From a virus: a stretch of 60,962 bases of DNA. A model generated the notes under the pieces. The model did no database searches. It saw only the letters and a program-made list of their open reading frames with translations, and had not been told where the DNA came from. Below are positions 50,001 to 58,785 of this stretch, piece after piece (position 1 is the first letter of the stretch; each line of letters begins with the position of its first letter). The position numbers and the translations under genes are program-made. The stretch spans positions 1-60,962 of IMG/VR virus record IMGVR_UViG_3300045922_000164; one strand, given 5' to 3'.

Positions 50001-53000
50001 ACGACACCCTGTCCACCATCCTCCCGAAGAGTTCCTCAGCCTCCGCAGGCGAGATGCCGCCGTCCTTCGTGATCGTGACGAACGAGGTGACACCATTACC
50101 CTCGGTGACGGACTCGTCGTACGCGATCATCGCCTTCTGATCGAAGATGTAGCCGAGAACCTTAGCCACCTCAACTGCATCATCAATCGACGACTTCGGC
50201 AGGTGGACGATGAAGTTCGGAGACGACTCGTTCATGAAGCCGCCGACGGAGTGCTCGATCCTGAACGGGATGCCCATGTCGTTCAGAACACGAGGCACGA
50301 TAGAGCGAGCCACCGACTCGCTGATGAGCTTCAGCGCGCGCTTCGGGAGAGCGGTCAGCCGCTCTTTGAGCTGTCCTTCTCCTGGGACGACTTCTGCGTA
50401 GACCCCCGTGTCCTCTCTTTGCTTCGGTGCAACAGAGTACGAATGAGATCCCAGTTCGGGTTCCAGTCCAGAATCGGGATATCCTTCTCCACGATCCTGT
50501 TCCTCTCTTCGAACAAGTCCTCTTTTCTCGGCATAACGTGTCACCTCCGTTCCGTAATCGGTGAGCAGCTTCCTGTCGGTCCTCGCACCGAGACGTTGGT
50601 AATAGATCTTCTCCGGGTACCAGAGAAGGGCTTGCAGGTCGGCGACCTCAAGGTCGTACCCGCGCTTGCGCATCCTCCCAAGGAGGTTGTTCATCACGCG
50701 TCGGATGAAGTCGCGCTGGGCCGCGCTACGTGGCGCGTCACGCAGGGGGCTTCTCTGCCCGAGTTCGTCCTCGAAGTCGACGACCTCCTTCTCCGGAAGC
50801 AGGATGTCGCCAGTCAGCCGACCGATGGTGCGCATCAACCACTGATCGATGGTCAGGAACTCGTACCTGCCCATCAAGTTCGGGAAGAATCCGGCCCCAA
50901 CCTTCGACCCGAAGATGACAGCAACAGGCAGCTCGGCGTCGACAAGCTCCTTGATGTTCTTCAGACCGAATGCCTGCTTCGTGATCGAGACGGGCTGGAC
51001 CTCCAACATTCTCTGGACGAACCCGTCCACCCCATAGTGCCTGATGATCGCGTTCGCGCGAGCGAACGAGTTCACCATCTGGCGAGCTCTGACGACAGGT
51101 TTCGCTCCCGGGTACATGACGATGTAGCTCTTGTCCTCGGGGAGCTTTCTGTTCTGCTCGTAGTACCCGTAGACCTCGAACGCTGTCCTCACGTTGTCGG
51201 ACACGCTCAGTCCTGGAGACGTGATCGCCAGGATGAACGCGAACATCGCCCGCCCATCAGGTGTGCCGATGCTCGGGTAGACCTTCGCCGCCATCTGCAT
51301 GGCGGTCTCAAGGTTCTTCCGGTACCAGTCGATCGCGTTGTCCGGGTCGTCCATCGCGTGGATGGCCTCAGCCTCCAGGATCTCCGCGATGAAGTTCACC
51401 GCCTCATCATCGAAGCTCTTCAGAGGACCGCCGAAGGTCTTCCTGTAGTTCTCTTCGAGGAACCTGCCGATGGCTTTGAGACCGGTCTTCTCGTCGTCTG
51501 AGTTCGTGACCCTGACGTTCTGCTTGAGATCTTGGTCTCCGTAGACGACATCGATGAGCGAGACCGCACGCTGTTTGTCGGTGAGCTTCGGTGGGGCGAC
51601 GCTGTATGCGGCAGCCCTCCTTCTGGTGTCAGCGATGTCTTGCGGCGAGATTGTCAGCGTCTCCCTGCCGCTCTCGGTTTGAACGGAAACCGTCCTACTA
51701 TTCTTCCCGCCTCCCTTGAGCATTCCGCGAAGACGCTCGACTTCCTTCTTCGGGATAAAGAGCAGTCTTCCGTTGTACGCCTCATCAAGGACGTGAGCTG
51801 CGCTCGCGTGCTTGCCGTAGAGGGTCGCGACCTGAATGACCTTGTTGACTGGGCCGTCGCCATTCCTGAGGTTGCCCTTCTCAAGAACGGCAAGCAGTGG
51901 GTGACCTTCTGGAGAGATGGCCGGCAGGATGACGCTTACCCTCTTCGCCTCATTGAAGTTCTTCACCGGGACGCCATTCTCATTCCTTGGGTCCAGGATG
52001 GCCCTGGGCTGCATCGCGAGAAGTTCTGGCAGGGCACCGATGATGTTCGAGTCGATGCCTTCTGTGCCATGACGCTCGCGGATGTGTTCCACCGTGCCGC
52101 GATGAAGGGTTACCGGCGCGTTCGTGGAGACGCCGGCAAATCCGTATTCCCTTGGTAGCGACCGCGCAATCGTCACCTCGGGGAAGCGCTCTTGAACATC
52201 TCCTACGTTTTCAACCCAGTTCTTTAGCAATGTGGAGTATTTGGTGCCCTCAGCAGGCTTTCTGACCTCTCCGGTCGATCTTCCGGAGATAGCCCTGATG
52301 AGACCGAACGCTTCAGCGTCAGAGATATCGCTGACATCGCGACCGGTGACGCGCTTGATGTAGTGCTTGACCCTGTTGGCGAACCGCTTGATCGCTGCGA
52401 TGATGCCGGGCTTGAATTGGTCTGGAACCTCCAGACCGTACCGCATCCGGATGGCGTCCGTCCTCCCTGTGCGGATCGCAGCCTCAAGCTCTGCTCCAGC
52501 CTCCTCGATGGCTTGCGTCATCGCGACTGCGGCTCTCGCGTCGCCGGCAGCCCTCTCCTCCATGATCCTCGTCGCGAGGTCTCGGATGAACCTGTTGCGT
52601 CCGAGTTCGGCGATGTCGGCCTTGTAGCCCTCGCTCTCCCTGACAGCCTTCCCGCGATGGAAGAGTTCGTGCCACGCCACCCAGGCGGCGCGCTCTTCCG
52701 CCGTCATCAGGACTTTTCCAGTCCTCGAAACGACCGGTCGGATCCGGTCAGCGAAGATGGTCAGGGTGTCTGTGGCGTCGTCGTACTGGGCCTCAACACC
52801 TTCCGGCACGGAGGAGAAGAGGCGGCCCTGCTGGTCAACCTGGTCGGCGCGCGCAACCTTGATCCTCTTGGCGCGCTCTGCGCCCACTCCTCTCGCCACG
52901 ACTCTGGCGACAGCGCGAGACAGGAGGCCGCCCTCCTCCTCGAACATCCTGATCTGCTTCTCAAGGTCGGCCTTCTCCAGTTTGGCGGCCTGTACTGCCT

Positions 53001-55773
53001 CCTCCTTGGATCCGATTCCTGGGATCCCGAGTTGTTGCGGAGCCTGCTGAGGTTGGACCTGCTGTGGCTGAGCCTGCTGAGGCTGCTGTGGCTGCGGTTG
53101 CTGAGGCTGAACCCTCCCCTGCTGCTCTTCAGCCTGCCAAACCTCCTCCGGTGTTGGAGGCCACCCGCCCTCTTGGATTCGACGCTCAAACCCTTGCGCC
53201 AGCATCTCCATTGAGGGTTCGGGAGCGGCAGGAGCAGGTTGAGCGGCGGCTTGCTGTGGAGCAGGCCGAACCTGGGGAGCAGGCGGAACCTGTGGAGCAG
53301 GCTGAGCCTGTGGAGCAAGCTGGGCCTGCGGAGCAGGCTGAACCTGGGGAGCGGGCTGAATCTGTGGAACGGCCTCCTGCTCGCCCATGACCACAGCGGG
53401 TGTCTGAGGCCACGTCCCCTCATCAATCCTGGACTTCCACTCGTCAGCAATCGTCTGAGGGATCCTAGGCTCCTGAATCGGCGGGAGAGCTGCCTGAGTG
53501 GGAACGGCTTCCTCAGTTGGTTGTGCCGCCCGAGGTGGTGCCACCTGCTCAGTTGGTTGTACCGTCTGCTCAGGGAACACTGGCCCGAGAACCTCCTCAG
53601 CGGGGATTGGTTCTCCGCGCAGCCTCGCTGCCTCCCGTCTGAGCTCTTCCGCCTTCTCGCTGAGCGGGCTTTTCTGAGCCTCAGGGGTCGCCGCAGGCTT
53701 CTGGTCGGCAGGCTTGACCATCTGCTCAGCGGCGGCATCCGCAGCGTTGATACCAATAGCCCTGATACTCTGCGGGGCTATGGTTGCTGTTCCAATCGGG
53801 TGGCCAGCAAGATACCCGAGAGTTGCTGACTCGATATAATCCCAGATTTTTTCTTTCGTGAGAACTTCGTCTCCACGCCCAGTAAGCAACTGCACTAGGT
53901 CGGTAATGAGCTGCTGAGCAACCTCTTCTGTTGCCTCACCTACACCAACCTTCGCCCCCTCTTTTATTGCGTACTTTGCGGCAGCTCCCTTGCTTGTTAT
54001 TGCAGCTAGTTTTTGCGCAGCATCCTTCGCCCTTAATCCAACAAGCGATCTGATTAGCTCAGGCGTTACGCCTAATCCCCTTTCTACAAGACCGTAGAAC
54101 AATGATGCAGGAGCAACATATTTGCCTGCCTCACGCAGGTTGTTTCTGATTTTTTCTATGTCATACGGCTTGTCTTCAGGCGTATAAACGCCGAGAGCAG
54201 ACGGCCGCAAAAGCCCGCCCTCTCCAGGCCATTCTTTGTTTTGAATTGCTGAGTTGATTGCGTTTTGTGTGATTTCTGCAGCGCCCTGTGCTGCAGCACC
54301 AACAACAGAGGCAGATCCAGCAACCGTTTCTGGCATGCTGGCAAGCCTTGCGGCTATCGCTCTTTTCGTTGCTGCATCAATGGCAGCTTTGTCAAGAGCC
54401 TTCATCGCCGCGCCCCTTGCTATCAAAGCGCCGCCACCAGACATCAATGTTGCAACGGCAAGAGGAGCTGAGCTTGCCAATGCGGAAGGCCAGCTAAACG
54501 AGAGCCACTTAGAGAAATCGTCAAGGTTTTTTACATCACCAAGCTCAGGTACATCTCCCCTAAGCCTACGCATCTCTCCTAGATATTCAAAGTATTTTTG
54601 CAGAGCATCATCAACAAACTTGTCTGATTTTGCTAAGGCATTGGCAAGCCTGCTCTTGATTTCTGCTCGCTTTTCTGGAGATGATTGCCAGTATTCATTT
54701 GCCTCAAGCCACTGGTCGTTGTTGACCTTGAGGTCTTTGATATTCTTCCCGCTATCGATCTGGTCGTAGATGTTGGCGAGAGTTCTATTTCGCTCATAGT
54801 CAGCTACCGCTGCAGCGGCAGCTAGCGATTTCTTTACACCCTCTGTTGCCCCACGGAACCCTGACTCCAGTCCCCTCGTAACTACTGAAGGCTTTTGCTC
54901 CTCTCCGGGCTGCTGCACATACGTCGGATCGCCGACAGACACCGATGGGAGGCTCTCTGCGCTTCCAGCCTGCTGCTCTTGCGTGCTTGGACGAGGAACA
55001 TCGACCACGGGAACGTCTGTCACGTCGCCAGCGGTCGTCCGCATCCCCTCCGCACCGGTGGCCTGCGGCATCGTCGTGTCTGGCTTGCCCTTCGGGAGCA
55101 TGGAGGCGAGCCTGTCGATGATGCCTGGTGCGGTCTCCTCGTCGAACAGCTTCCTCGCTGGGGCGATCTCCTCGGTCTTCAGTTGCGGGATGACAACCTC
55201 CTTGAAGTAGAGGTTGCGCATCGCTTCCCGCGTGTCGAAGTCGGCGTTCTGGTATTCGGGGGTGGCCTTGACCTCATCCCAAGTCATCGGCCTCACCGAT
55301 GGCTTGGTTTCTCCGGTCTTCTGGAGCTTCTCCAGCACGTCCGTCATGTAGCTGGAGACATCCTTCCCGTTCGAGTCCTTCAGGTTCCTGCGGTAGGGCG
55401 GGCCGTCTCCGAGGTTGACGTTGCCCTCGCCGGAGAAGTAGCCGACCGCAATCTTGGCCGGATCCGCACCGAACTTCTCGGAAAGCCGCTTGATCTCCCT
55501 GATCCCGGCTCTGGCCTGCTGAACTGGGTCTCCGGTGTCCGGCTCACCCATGACCCGCTGGTAGGTGGCAGGCATGACCTGCATCGGGCCACGGGCTCCG
55601 TCGACCGATGTCTTGACGTTTCTGCCTGAAGATGTCTCCTGTTCGTAGATTGCCTTGATGACAGGCGCAAGATCGTCCGCGCCCTCTTCCTTGATGAGGG
55701 AGTCGATGTCGATCTGAGCCGAAACCGAGCTTCGCTTCGGCAGCGGAAACGGAGACTCGTCAAACAGACTCAT
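43996..55773 (-). CDS. Giant polyvalent virion protein (3925 aa)
   Basis: Start ATG 55773 is in an ATGA overlap. Residues 20-110: lytic transglycosylase (IYEQETSSG, ARGPMQVMPATYQ). About 430-460: hydrophobic. About 805-910: Pro/Gln repeats. 1035: HELFH metallopeptidase-like site. About 1210-1390: MuF-C/barnase-EndoU-like nuclease pattern (VTLHRGTVEHIRERHG). About 2065-2170: ART-like segment (HHFSGERRQFLNGAYYG). About 3430-3925: LPD38-like end. This layout fits polyvalent proteins ejected with DNA. Domain names are by pattern only. The gene may act in wall passage and early host attack. Confidence 0.85.
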   Translation of the reverse strand: MSLFDESPFPLPKRSSVSAQIDIDSLIKEEGADDLAPVIKAIYEQETSSGRNVKTSVDGARGPMQVMPATYQRVMGEPDTGDPVQQARAGIREIKRLSEKFGADPAKIAVGYFSGEGNVNLGDGPPYRRNLKDSNGKDVSSYMTDVLEKLQKTGETKPSVRPMTWDEVKATPEYQNADFDTREAMRNLYFKEVVIPQLKTEEIAPARKLFDEETAPGIIDRLASMLPKGKPDTTMPQATGAEGMRTTAGDVTDVPVVDVPRPSTQEQQAGSAESLPSVSVGDPTYVQQPGEEQKPSVVTRGLESGFRGATEGVKKSLAAAAAVADYERNRTLANIYDQIDSGKNIKDLKVNNDQWLEANEYWQSSPEKRAEIKSRLANALAKSDKFVDDALQKYFEYLGEMRRLRGDVPELGDVKNLDDFSKWLSFSWPSALASSAPLAVATLMSGGGALIARGAAMKALDKAAIDAATKRAIAARLASMPETVAGSASVVGAAAQGAAEITQNAINSAIQNKEWPGEGGLLRPSALGVYTPEDKPYDIEKIRNNLREAGKYVAPASLFYGLVERGLGVTPELIRSLVGLRAKDAAQKLAAITSKGAAAKYAIKEGAKVGVGEATEEVAQQLITDLVQLLTGRGDEVLTKEKIWDYIESATLGYLAGHPIGTATIAPQSIRAIGINAADAAAEQMVKPADQKPAATPEAQKSPLSEKAEELRREAARLRGEPIPAEEVLGPVFPEQTVQPTEQVAPPRAAQPTEEAVPTQAALPPIQEPRIPQTIADEWKSRIDEGTWPQTPAVVMGEQEAVPQIQPAPQVQPAPQAQLAPQAQPAPQVPPAPQVRPAPQQAAAQPAPAAPEPSMEMLAQGFERRIQEGGWPPTPEEVWQAEEQQGRVQPQQPQPQQPQQAQPQQVQPQQAPQQLGIPGIGSKEEAVQAAKLEKADLEKQIRMFEEEGGLLSRAVARVVARGVGAERAKRIKVARADQVDQQGRLFSSVPEGVEAQYDDATDTLTIFADRIRPVVSRTGKVLMTAEERAAWVAWHELFHRGKAVRESEGYKADIAELGRNRFIRDLATRIMEERAAGDARAAVAMTQAIEEAGAELEAAIRTGRTDAIRMRYGLEVPDQFKPGIIAAIKRFANRVKHYIKRVTGRDVSDISDAEAFGLIRAISGRSTGEVRKPAEGTKYSTLLKNWVENVGDVQERFPEVTIARSLPREYGFAGVSTNAPVTLHRGTVEHIRERHGTEGIDSNIIGALPELLAMQPRAILDPRNENGVPVKNFNEAKRVSVILPAISPEGHPLLAVLEKGNLRNGDGPVNKVIQVATLYGKHASAAHVLDEAYNGRLLFIPKKEVERLRGMLKGGGKNSRTVSVQTESGRETLTISPQDIADTRRRAAAYSVAPPKLTDKQRAVSLIDVVYGDQDLKQNVRVTNSDDEKTGLKAIGRFLEENYRKTFGGPLKSFDDEAVNFIAEILEAEAIHAMDDPDNAIDWYRKNLETAMQMAAKVYPSIGTPDGRAMFAFILAITSPGLSVSDNVRTAFEVYGYYEQNRKLPEDKSYIVMYPGAKPVVRARQMVNSFARANAIIRHYGVDGFVQRMLEVQPVSITKQAFGLKNIKELVDAELPVAVIFGSKVGAGFFPNLMGRYEFLTIDQWLMRTIGRLTGDILLPEKEVVDFEDELGQRSPLRDAPRSAAQRDFIRRVMNNLLGRMRKRGYDLEVADLQALLWYPEKIYYQRLGARTDRKLLTDYGTEVTRYAEKRGLVRREEQDRGEGYPDSGLEPELGSHSYSVAPKQREDTGVYAEVVPGEGQLKERLTALPKRALKLISESVARSIVPRVLNDMGIPFRIEHSVGGFMNESSPNFIVHLPKSSIDDAVEVAKVLGYIFDQKAMIAYDESVTEGNGVTSFVTITKDGGISPAEAEELFGRMVDRVSSAVNSPIGYSVKDGHLIIGNFTNASDDSFLSAIRSALASEDQEYDVGVKRFRSDWIEPGSAEAYLEGTRYGNQVVEGTGAGREGVRGSRRADADRLRAYAQKRLEGWVAQFERPDGGRGRATEASAGEETSAVYGEPREHSVEVVGHHFSGERRQFLNGAYYGRNHRGDEWERVKSDPELSHRIYFYFDTGSGIHPESVVGSQEHTVRLRNLYDADADPLNLVSKDRNAFERAVIEAGFDGYLTREFGRSGAAVLIGRKHTSVPVQSRVKFSTSIPWWAYSPLHKAVRDLKVNSAPADQWENIINGLKNKGVKEDEIAWTGVREVIELAKEKKKKLTKEDVLSAIEGAEYIKERQAIYTGRRAGWVSKNAFVAYGPAGAGYVVVKKDKVFVWGTNRKITEYNLSDYWPREGLIERAVNEATQIAKSAADYKEFESIESVPFIQYTDYELSKDRISEAGILALDAGEPATGEINYKVLITHRMFGGIEKNRIFHLRYDIRKGQDGQPVFFIQEIQSDWAQDYRKGQSYFRLKKELDDLIARSSKDDSELLQSEIEKTRQELGRLKSYQYTPSGPFIQETKSWVSLALKSAINQAIVRGARKVAWTTGTQQAYRYNLRKAVDKIRVTQTGLVWLSQKHYTVLSGVLENNNTMFMVTHGPSAYVAKKLGVHELFGKELTKKILSALDEAKKKNDAVDIQVDESFGGTGMLEFYDKIVPMVAEDVLKKLGGDRVKQVFTYYDGEESTQLGFDITDDMMQKFMSRTVPLFSTSGEDQWIETEIFGEQPDYGDGLDEGDISNIIVEYPGDIVPGVYKDTKKLRDKRSAATEARVGAALLAFAKNRKLFDYKIVKSSDLNKILTQASGGKITATKSPVLRAAREMFAYQEASPTLSLNGVASFQPHSKWDIEVKLTDEQIRKLSAERGEPPDSIPRTAQATVYFDDKTAVANMIGLTQNVTDGALIYQAIMKWAAATNRRFVGDPFGLSDRALIRRAEATLNSILREGKTDHVGLHANQYDAGLRIYRDNVEHTVGSMAIWLRDVMSLYNEPAFDEALARVKVEGETQRAEPTTSVNPYIVAAGNRTISRVAITEALLRLDQAGKLADAVNIEDENERTNAVTKLIRESTLNLAPKPFYSVAPQMTTEGHSGLIDLVFKKAGFELLAKHITSPIWDKLHAVGRMETVKHPLLEKAAHGLIADYGLPEPYLDAKIVKRAHINRRLRESKNLLDHLANLTKEESRIAYLWMSEKPDTELERRLMARLPEDSRQHLLKMKELVDELGREAVALGLLSEESYNRNLMAYLHRTYARHLMDKGSTLMKSFKRSAAIRAENFRGRGLRDDVKDDALIKYTDEVNKGDLFVRFERRDEAGRLRSVEYVPLQAAQAGVHPPGHQAEGIWEARFFDKNNQVGMWRDLTKEERERLGEIEEVKYAFAKTVIAAVRDVETARFLAWVNREYAKDPKEVDNIVPASEGFVTTKTYGRDEWVIVPSTYVQGTKIHKYGALAGRALPGVIWNDIRTAMAVPEGELSQLWDSTLRFWKKSKTALSPSVHMNNVMSNFIMADVADVRVRDIIGALNVIIKAKKGDPQAVALMNRYEDSGAEYGSFVAADINEEFISPILKQIEGSLNESDISKISVMQLVWMSLKGNMDATKSLLSRGRLPFDTLVSLYQQEDSVFRLAKFMREIDAGKSDIEAGKAARDAFLNYDINAPWVQAARRTGLPFIAFSYRAIPLMIETAFKKPWKIAKYWTIASVLNSLAYSLLGADGDEERERRLMPEELSGRVFGIFPRMIRLPWNDRHGSPVFLDVRRWVPGGSVFDVQSSQAIIPVPDWLSVGGPLSLMAEFFVNKSQFTGKPIIDENDTPLERAIKFGDWFFKAMMPNLPLPGPGYVIPMAETGHFQTWSWTAIESALRGKLDPFGREVSLGQALASSVGVKIKSYPPDEMRLRAVQEFKAYKERTEEEIRGLARQLARRGITQEEFDRRVQVRVDRLREEAKKTAEKVRP

Positions 55774-57152
55774 CACTTCCTCCACGGAGTGGGGATTTCC
55801 TTCTGCTGCGTAACTCCTGGGACGGCTGGCTTGCCTCCACCTCCTGTCGCCTTCTCAATTTCATTCTGCCTGATGTATTCATCGTAAGCCTTCTGCGCTG
55901 CGGCGGCAGGAGGCATGCCTGCTCTGATGTACACCTCAACGTTGGCCATGATCTGCGGAAGATTTTTCGCGTGATCTCCGCCGCTGATGATGTTGCCAAG
56001 CTGGTCTCTCGTTACGCCAAGAGCTGTTTCGACAATTGTTCTTGCCTTATTCAAACTGGACAGAAGGTCTGACTCTTTTGGTCCACCTTTTGCAATCGGT
56101 TTTAGCGTTTGCGTTCTCGGGTCCATGACGTAAGCGTCCTCTCCTGGACCCACCTTGATTACTTCAGGTTTCGATCCGTAATACTGGTTGTACAAGCCCT
56201 CCAAAGCGTCCCTTGGAATGGCTGAAATTCCTCCGCCTTTCGCTTTCAATGGGTTACCATCCTTGTCAAGGATCAGCATGTACTCCTTGCCCTTGTCATC
56301 CTTTTTGAATCCGTCTCTAGTAATCTCACCCCTGACAAAGCGTATCGCGCTAGGCTCTCCCTGAAATTCTCCGCTATTCCTTAAGAATCTAACTGCCTCA
56401 TCGCCCATTCCCAGCGACGCAAGCCTGTACACACCAGCAAGCCCCTTCGCAAGGATCTCACCTCCAAGAAGATTGGCCAAGCCGATTTTGTTTCTCTGCT
56501 CGACAGGAAGAGTCTCAAGATCGCCAGAAATCTTCGCCTTCTCATATTGCGTTCTGATTGGCATAATCTCTCTCGCGTAGAACGCTTCGAGCCTGCCCAT
56601 TTCGTTTCTGAGATCTGCGGCTTCATCCTGATTTACTTGGCGAACCAGGTGTCCCCTTCCACTCTTGATGAGGAAATCGCGGGCTTTATCGTAGAACGAC
56701 CGGTCGTACACCCTCTTTGGCTCCTGGCCGGCAGAGGTCTGCGGTGTTGTCTGTGGCTGCTGTGATGGCTGCTGACTGGTCGGCTGTACCCCTTGCTGGG
56801 CGATAGCAACAGGAGGCAGGGGAGACTCTGGGGCCGGAACGGACGTGACAGGGATTGCCTCTGCCCTGTACAGGCTTGGGTTGGCTATGTCGTTCTCAGG
56901 CGGCTCCTGCCTTGCAGACTCGACCCCTGATGCGGCCATCTGTGCTGCCGTGGAGGCTGGGGCTTGCGCGTTCGCGTACGCAGCGTTCAGGGCATCCCTG
57001 TCCTCCTTTTCCTGCAGTTGCCTTTGCAGCTCCGCCTGAAGAAGCTCGCGCCTCGTCTTCATGGACTGGCGCTGCTCCTCGTCCATCTGCGCTCTGGCGA
57101 ACCCGGTAACGCCGTGGGAGAGTGCTATCGCAAGACCTCTGAGTGCGCTCAT
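55773..57152 (-). CDS. Internal virion/ejection protein (459 aa)
   Basis: Charged N-terminal helix (QRQSMKTRRELLQAELQRQL), Gln/Pro-rich linker (about 120-145), then a helical domain and a C-terminal beta part (KVGPGEDAYVMDPRTQTLKP). The order ejection protein-polyvalent protein fits podovirus internal core genes. AT-richer segment at about 55.85-56.65 kb. Confidence 0.65.
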   Translation of the reverse strand: MSALRGLAIALSHGVTGFARAQMDEEQRQSMKTRRELLQAELQRQLQEKEDRDALNAAYANAQAPASTAAQMAASGVESARQEPPENDIANPSLYRAEAIPVTSVPAPESPLPPVAIAQQGVQPTSQQPSQQPQTTPQTSAGQEPKRVYDRSFYDKARDFLIKSGRGHLVRQVNQDEAADLRNEMGRLEAFYAREIMPIRTQYEKAKISGDLETLPVEQRNKIGLANLLGGEILAKGLAGVYRLASLGMGDEAVRFLRNSGEFQGEPSAIRFVRGEITRDGFKKDDKGKEYMLILDKDGNPLKAKGGGISAIPRDALEGLYNQYYGSKPEVIKVGPGEDAYVMDPRTQTLKPIAKGGPKESDLLSSLNKARTIVETALGVTRDQLGNIISGGDHAKNLPQIMANVEVYIRAGMPPAAAAQKAYDEYIRQNEIEKATGGGGKPAVPGVTQQKEIPTPWRK

Positions 57153-57158
57153 GTCACC

Positions 57159-58013
57159 CTACCTTCCAAAAAGCTTTGCCCCCAATGCTCCGCCGAACGG
57201 ACCACCCATCATGTAGCCGATGCCTGTGCCGAGGGCGGCAAACAGGGAGTCCTGAGACTGCTGTGATGCCTGCCACCCGGCAAGCTGGTTGGCGTACTGG
57301 GCATTCAGGATGCCTGCGGCGCTCTGGTTGGCTCCGATCGCTCCACCGTATCCAGCCATCATCCGGCCCGCTGCGGCAGCGTTCAATGCCAGAGGAGTCT
57401 GTGCGGTACCGAGCATTGCCCCGCCTGAAGCAACGCCTGCCTGACTCGCCGCGAGCGCAGTACCAGGAAGGCCACGACCGATCTGTGCTGCGTCCTGACG
57501 GAGCGCGATCCCTCGCACCCTCTCGTTCTCTCTCGCAGCCGTCATCGCCCCAGCCCTCGCGGCAGCGTTCATCACCTCGGTGGCACGGCTCATCCCTGCG
57601 AACCTGCCGCTGTTCGGGTTGATCCCCATCTGGGCGAGAGCTTGAGCGTTCGCCTCACGCGCGATGTCTGCGGCCCTCTGGGCGTCAATCCCCGCCCTCG
57701 CGGCGGCAGCCTCCTGCTCCTGCTGAGACCCTGCCTGCAAAGCCTCCCTGAAATACTGCTGCTCGACCGGCCTGACTGTTGTCTCGTAGTCTTCCCTCGA
57801 CTTCCTGGCCAACTCCATCTGGAGGTCAGCCATGCTGGCTTGGCCGGAGAGAACCCTATCAATCAGCGGCCTGAGTTCCTCAATCTGCCTCTGCTCGAAC
57901 CCCCACTGCTCTTTGGCAAACGCAAGCTGCTCCCTGCCGAGCGCGATATTCTCAAGAGCAGCCTGCCCAATCGCCGGGTCTGGCGGAGGGGGAGATGGTG
58001 CTCTACCACACAT
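57159..58013 (-). CDS. Internal virion protein with Gly/Ala-rich end (284 aa)
   Basis: MCGRAPSPPPPDPAIGQAAL, then a long helix (EQWGFEQRQIEELRPLIDRV) and an Ala/Gly/Met-rich C-terminus (FAALGTGIGYMMGGPFGGAL) which may insert into membranes. This 'MCG...PPPPDP' start is common in core/DNA ejection proteins of podoviruses. The Cys2 lacks a preceding signal, so lipidation is unlikely. Confidence 0.7.
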   Translation of the reverse strand: MCGRAPSPPPPDPAIGQAALENIALGREQLAFAKEQWGFEQRQIEELRPLIDRVLSGQASMADLQMELARKSREDYETTVRPVEQQYFREALQAGSQQEQEAAAARAGIDAQRAADIAREANAQALAQMGINPNSGRFAGMSRATEVMNAAARAGAMTAARENERVRGIALRQDAAQIGRGLPGTALAASQAGVASGGAMLGTAQTPLALNAAAAGRMMAGYGGAIGANQSAAGILNAQYANQLAGWQASQQSQDSLFAALGTGIGYMMGGPFGGALGAKLFGR

Positions 58014-58014
58014 T

Positions 58015-58467
58015 TCAGACTCCCTTGTAGAACACGGTGGATACAGGTGTGAACCCGGCCCTCTTCAGCAGAGGGCTGATGTCATGGGTGAGTTTAGATG
58101 TCATCACGATCCCAGAGCAACCAGATTCTTTCAGGTCATTCGTCGCGAATCTGAGAAGACGGATAGCAGTGAACCCCTTCCTGAACTGCGGGAGGAGATA
58201 GAAATATTCCTCAACAGCATTCGTTTTTCCTGTGTGCCTGCTCTGATAAAGAAGGAATGCTAGATGACCAACAAGGCTTCCATTGTGTCTTGCAGTGTAA
58301 ACAGAAATCTGCCCGCTTTTCTCAAGTCGAAGACCTTCTTCTATGTCTGGCGACACGCCTTCCTTCTCACGGTAAGCCTCAGTCTCACGCCAATGGAGAA
58401 GCCACAGAACCCTAGCCTCATCAGCTACGTCCTGAAACTTCTCTTTGGCGAAGACGACATCCATCAC
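58015..58467 (-). CDS. GNAT-type acetyltransferase (150 aa)
   Basis: GSLVGHLAFLLYQSRHTGKT followed by YFYLLPQFRKGFTAIRLLRF gives the strand and acetyl-CoA loop (Q/R-x-x-G-x) of GNAT enzymes, and LLKRAGFTPVSTVFYKGV is the usual end. GNATs lie beside virion genes in several short-tailed phages. Substrate unknown. Overlaps the upstream gene by four bases. Confidence 0.75.
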   Translation of the reverse strand: MMDVVFAKEKFQDVADEARVLWLLHWRETEAYREKEGVSPDIEEGLRLEKSGQISVYTARHNGSLVGHLAFLLYQSRHTGKTNAVEEYFYLLPQFRKGFTAIRLLRFATNDLKESGCSGIVMTSKLTHDISPLLKRAGFTPVSTVFYKGV

Positions 58468-58682
58468 TCATCCTTTTTCGCTTCGGCAATCGCACGCTCG
58501 ATCTTCGCTTTCTCTTCCTCTTCAGCACGCTTACGGTCGCATTCCATGACTTGATTCTCAAGCCATACCATCAGGCGAGCTAGTTCGCTTGATGTCTGCT
58601 GAGTCGGCGCTGCCTTGAGGGCGAGCGCGATCGCTGCGTGGAGTTTGTCAACGGTTTGTTGGTCTAAGCTGATCTGGTACAT
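58464..58682 (-). CDS. Small coiled-coil protein (72 aa)
   Basis: Starts MYQISLDQQTVDKLHAAIAL. Helical with a Lys/Glu-rich C-terminus. Similar in layout to the 56-aa helical protein after fibre A, though not clearly related. Ribosome site weak. Function unknown. Confidence 0.6.
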   Translation of the reverse strand: MYQISLDQQTVDKLHAAIALALKAAPTQQTSSELARLMVWLENQVMECDRKRAEEEEKAKIERAIAEAKKDE

Positions 58683-58743
58683 AGTTATATTCAAAGTTCT
58701 TTCGAATGGTTAAGGAAAAGCGTTGGCTGGCCTGGCTATTTTA

Positions 58744-58779
58744 CTAAGTCGCGCCTGTCACGGTGATTGTGTCGCCCAT
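58744..58779 (-). CDS. 11-residue mini-ORF, copy B
   Basis: MGDTITVTGAT again, six bases after the 137-aa copy B stop, exactly as in cassette A. See the entry at 494-529. Confidence 0.25.
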   Translation of the reverse strand: MGDTITVTGAT

Positions 58780-58785
58780 GCTTGC

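Noticed and set aside
53064-53390. Plus-strand AEPAEAA-type ORF
   Set aside because: Shadow of the Pro/Gln-rich repeat of the giant gene.
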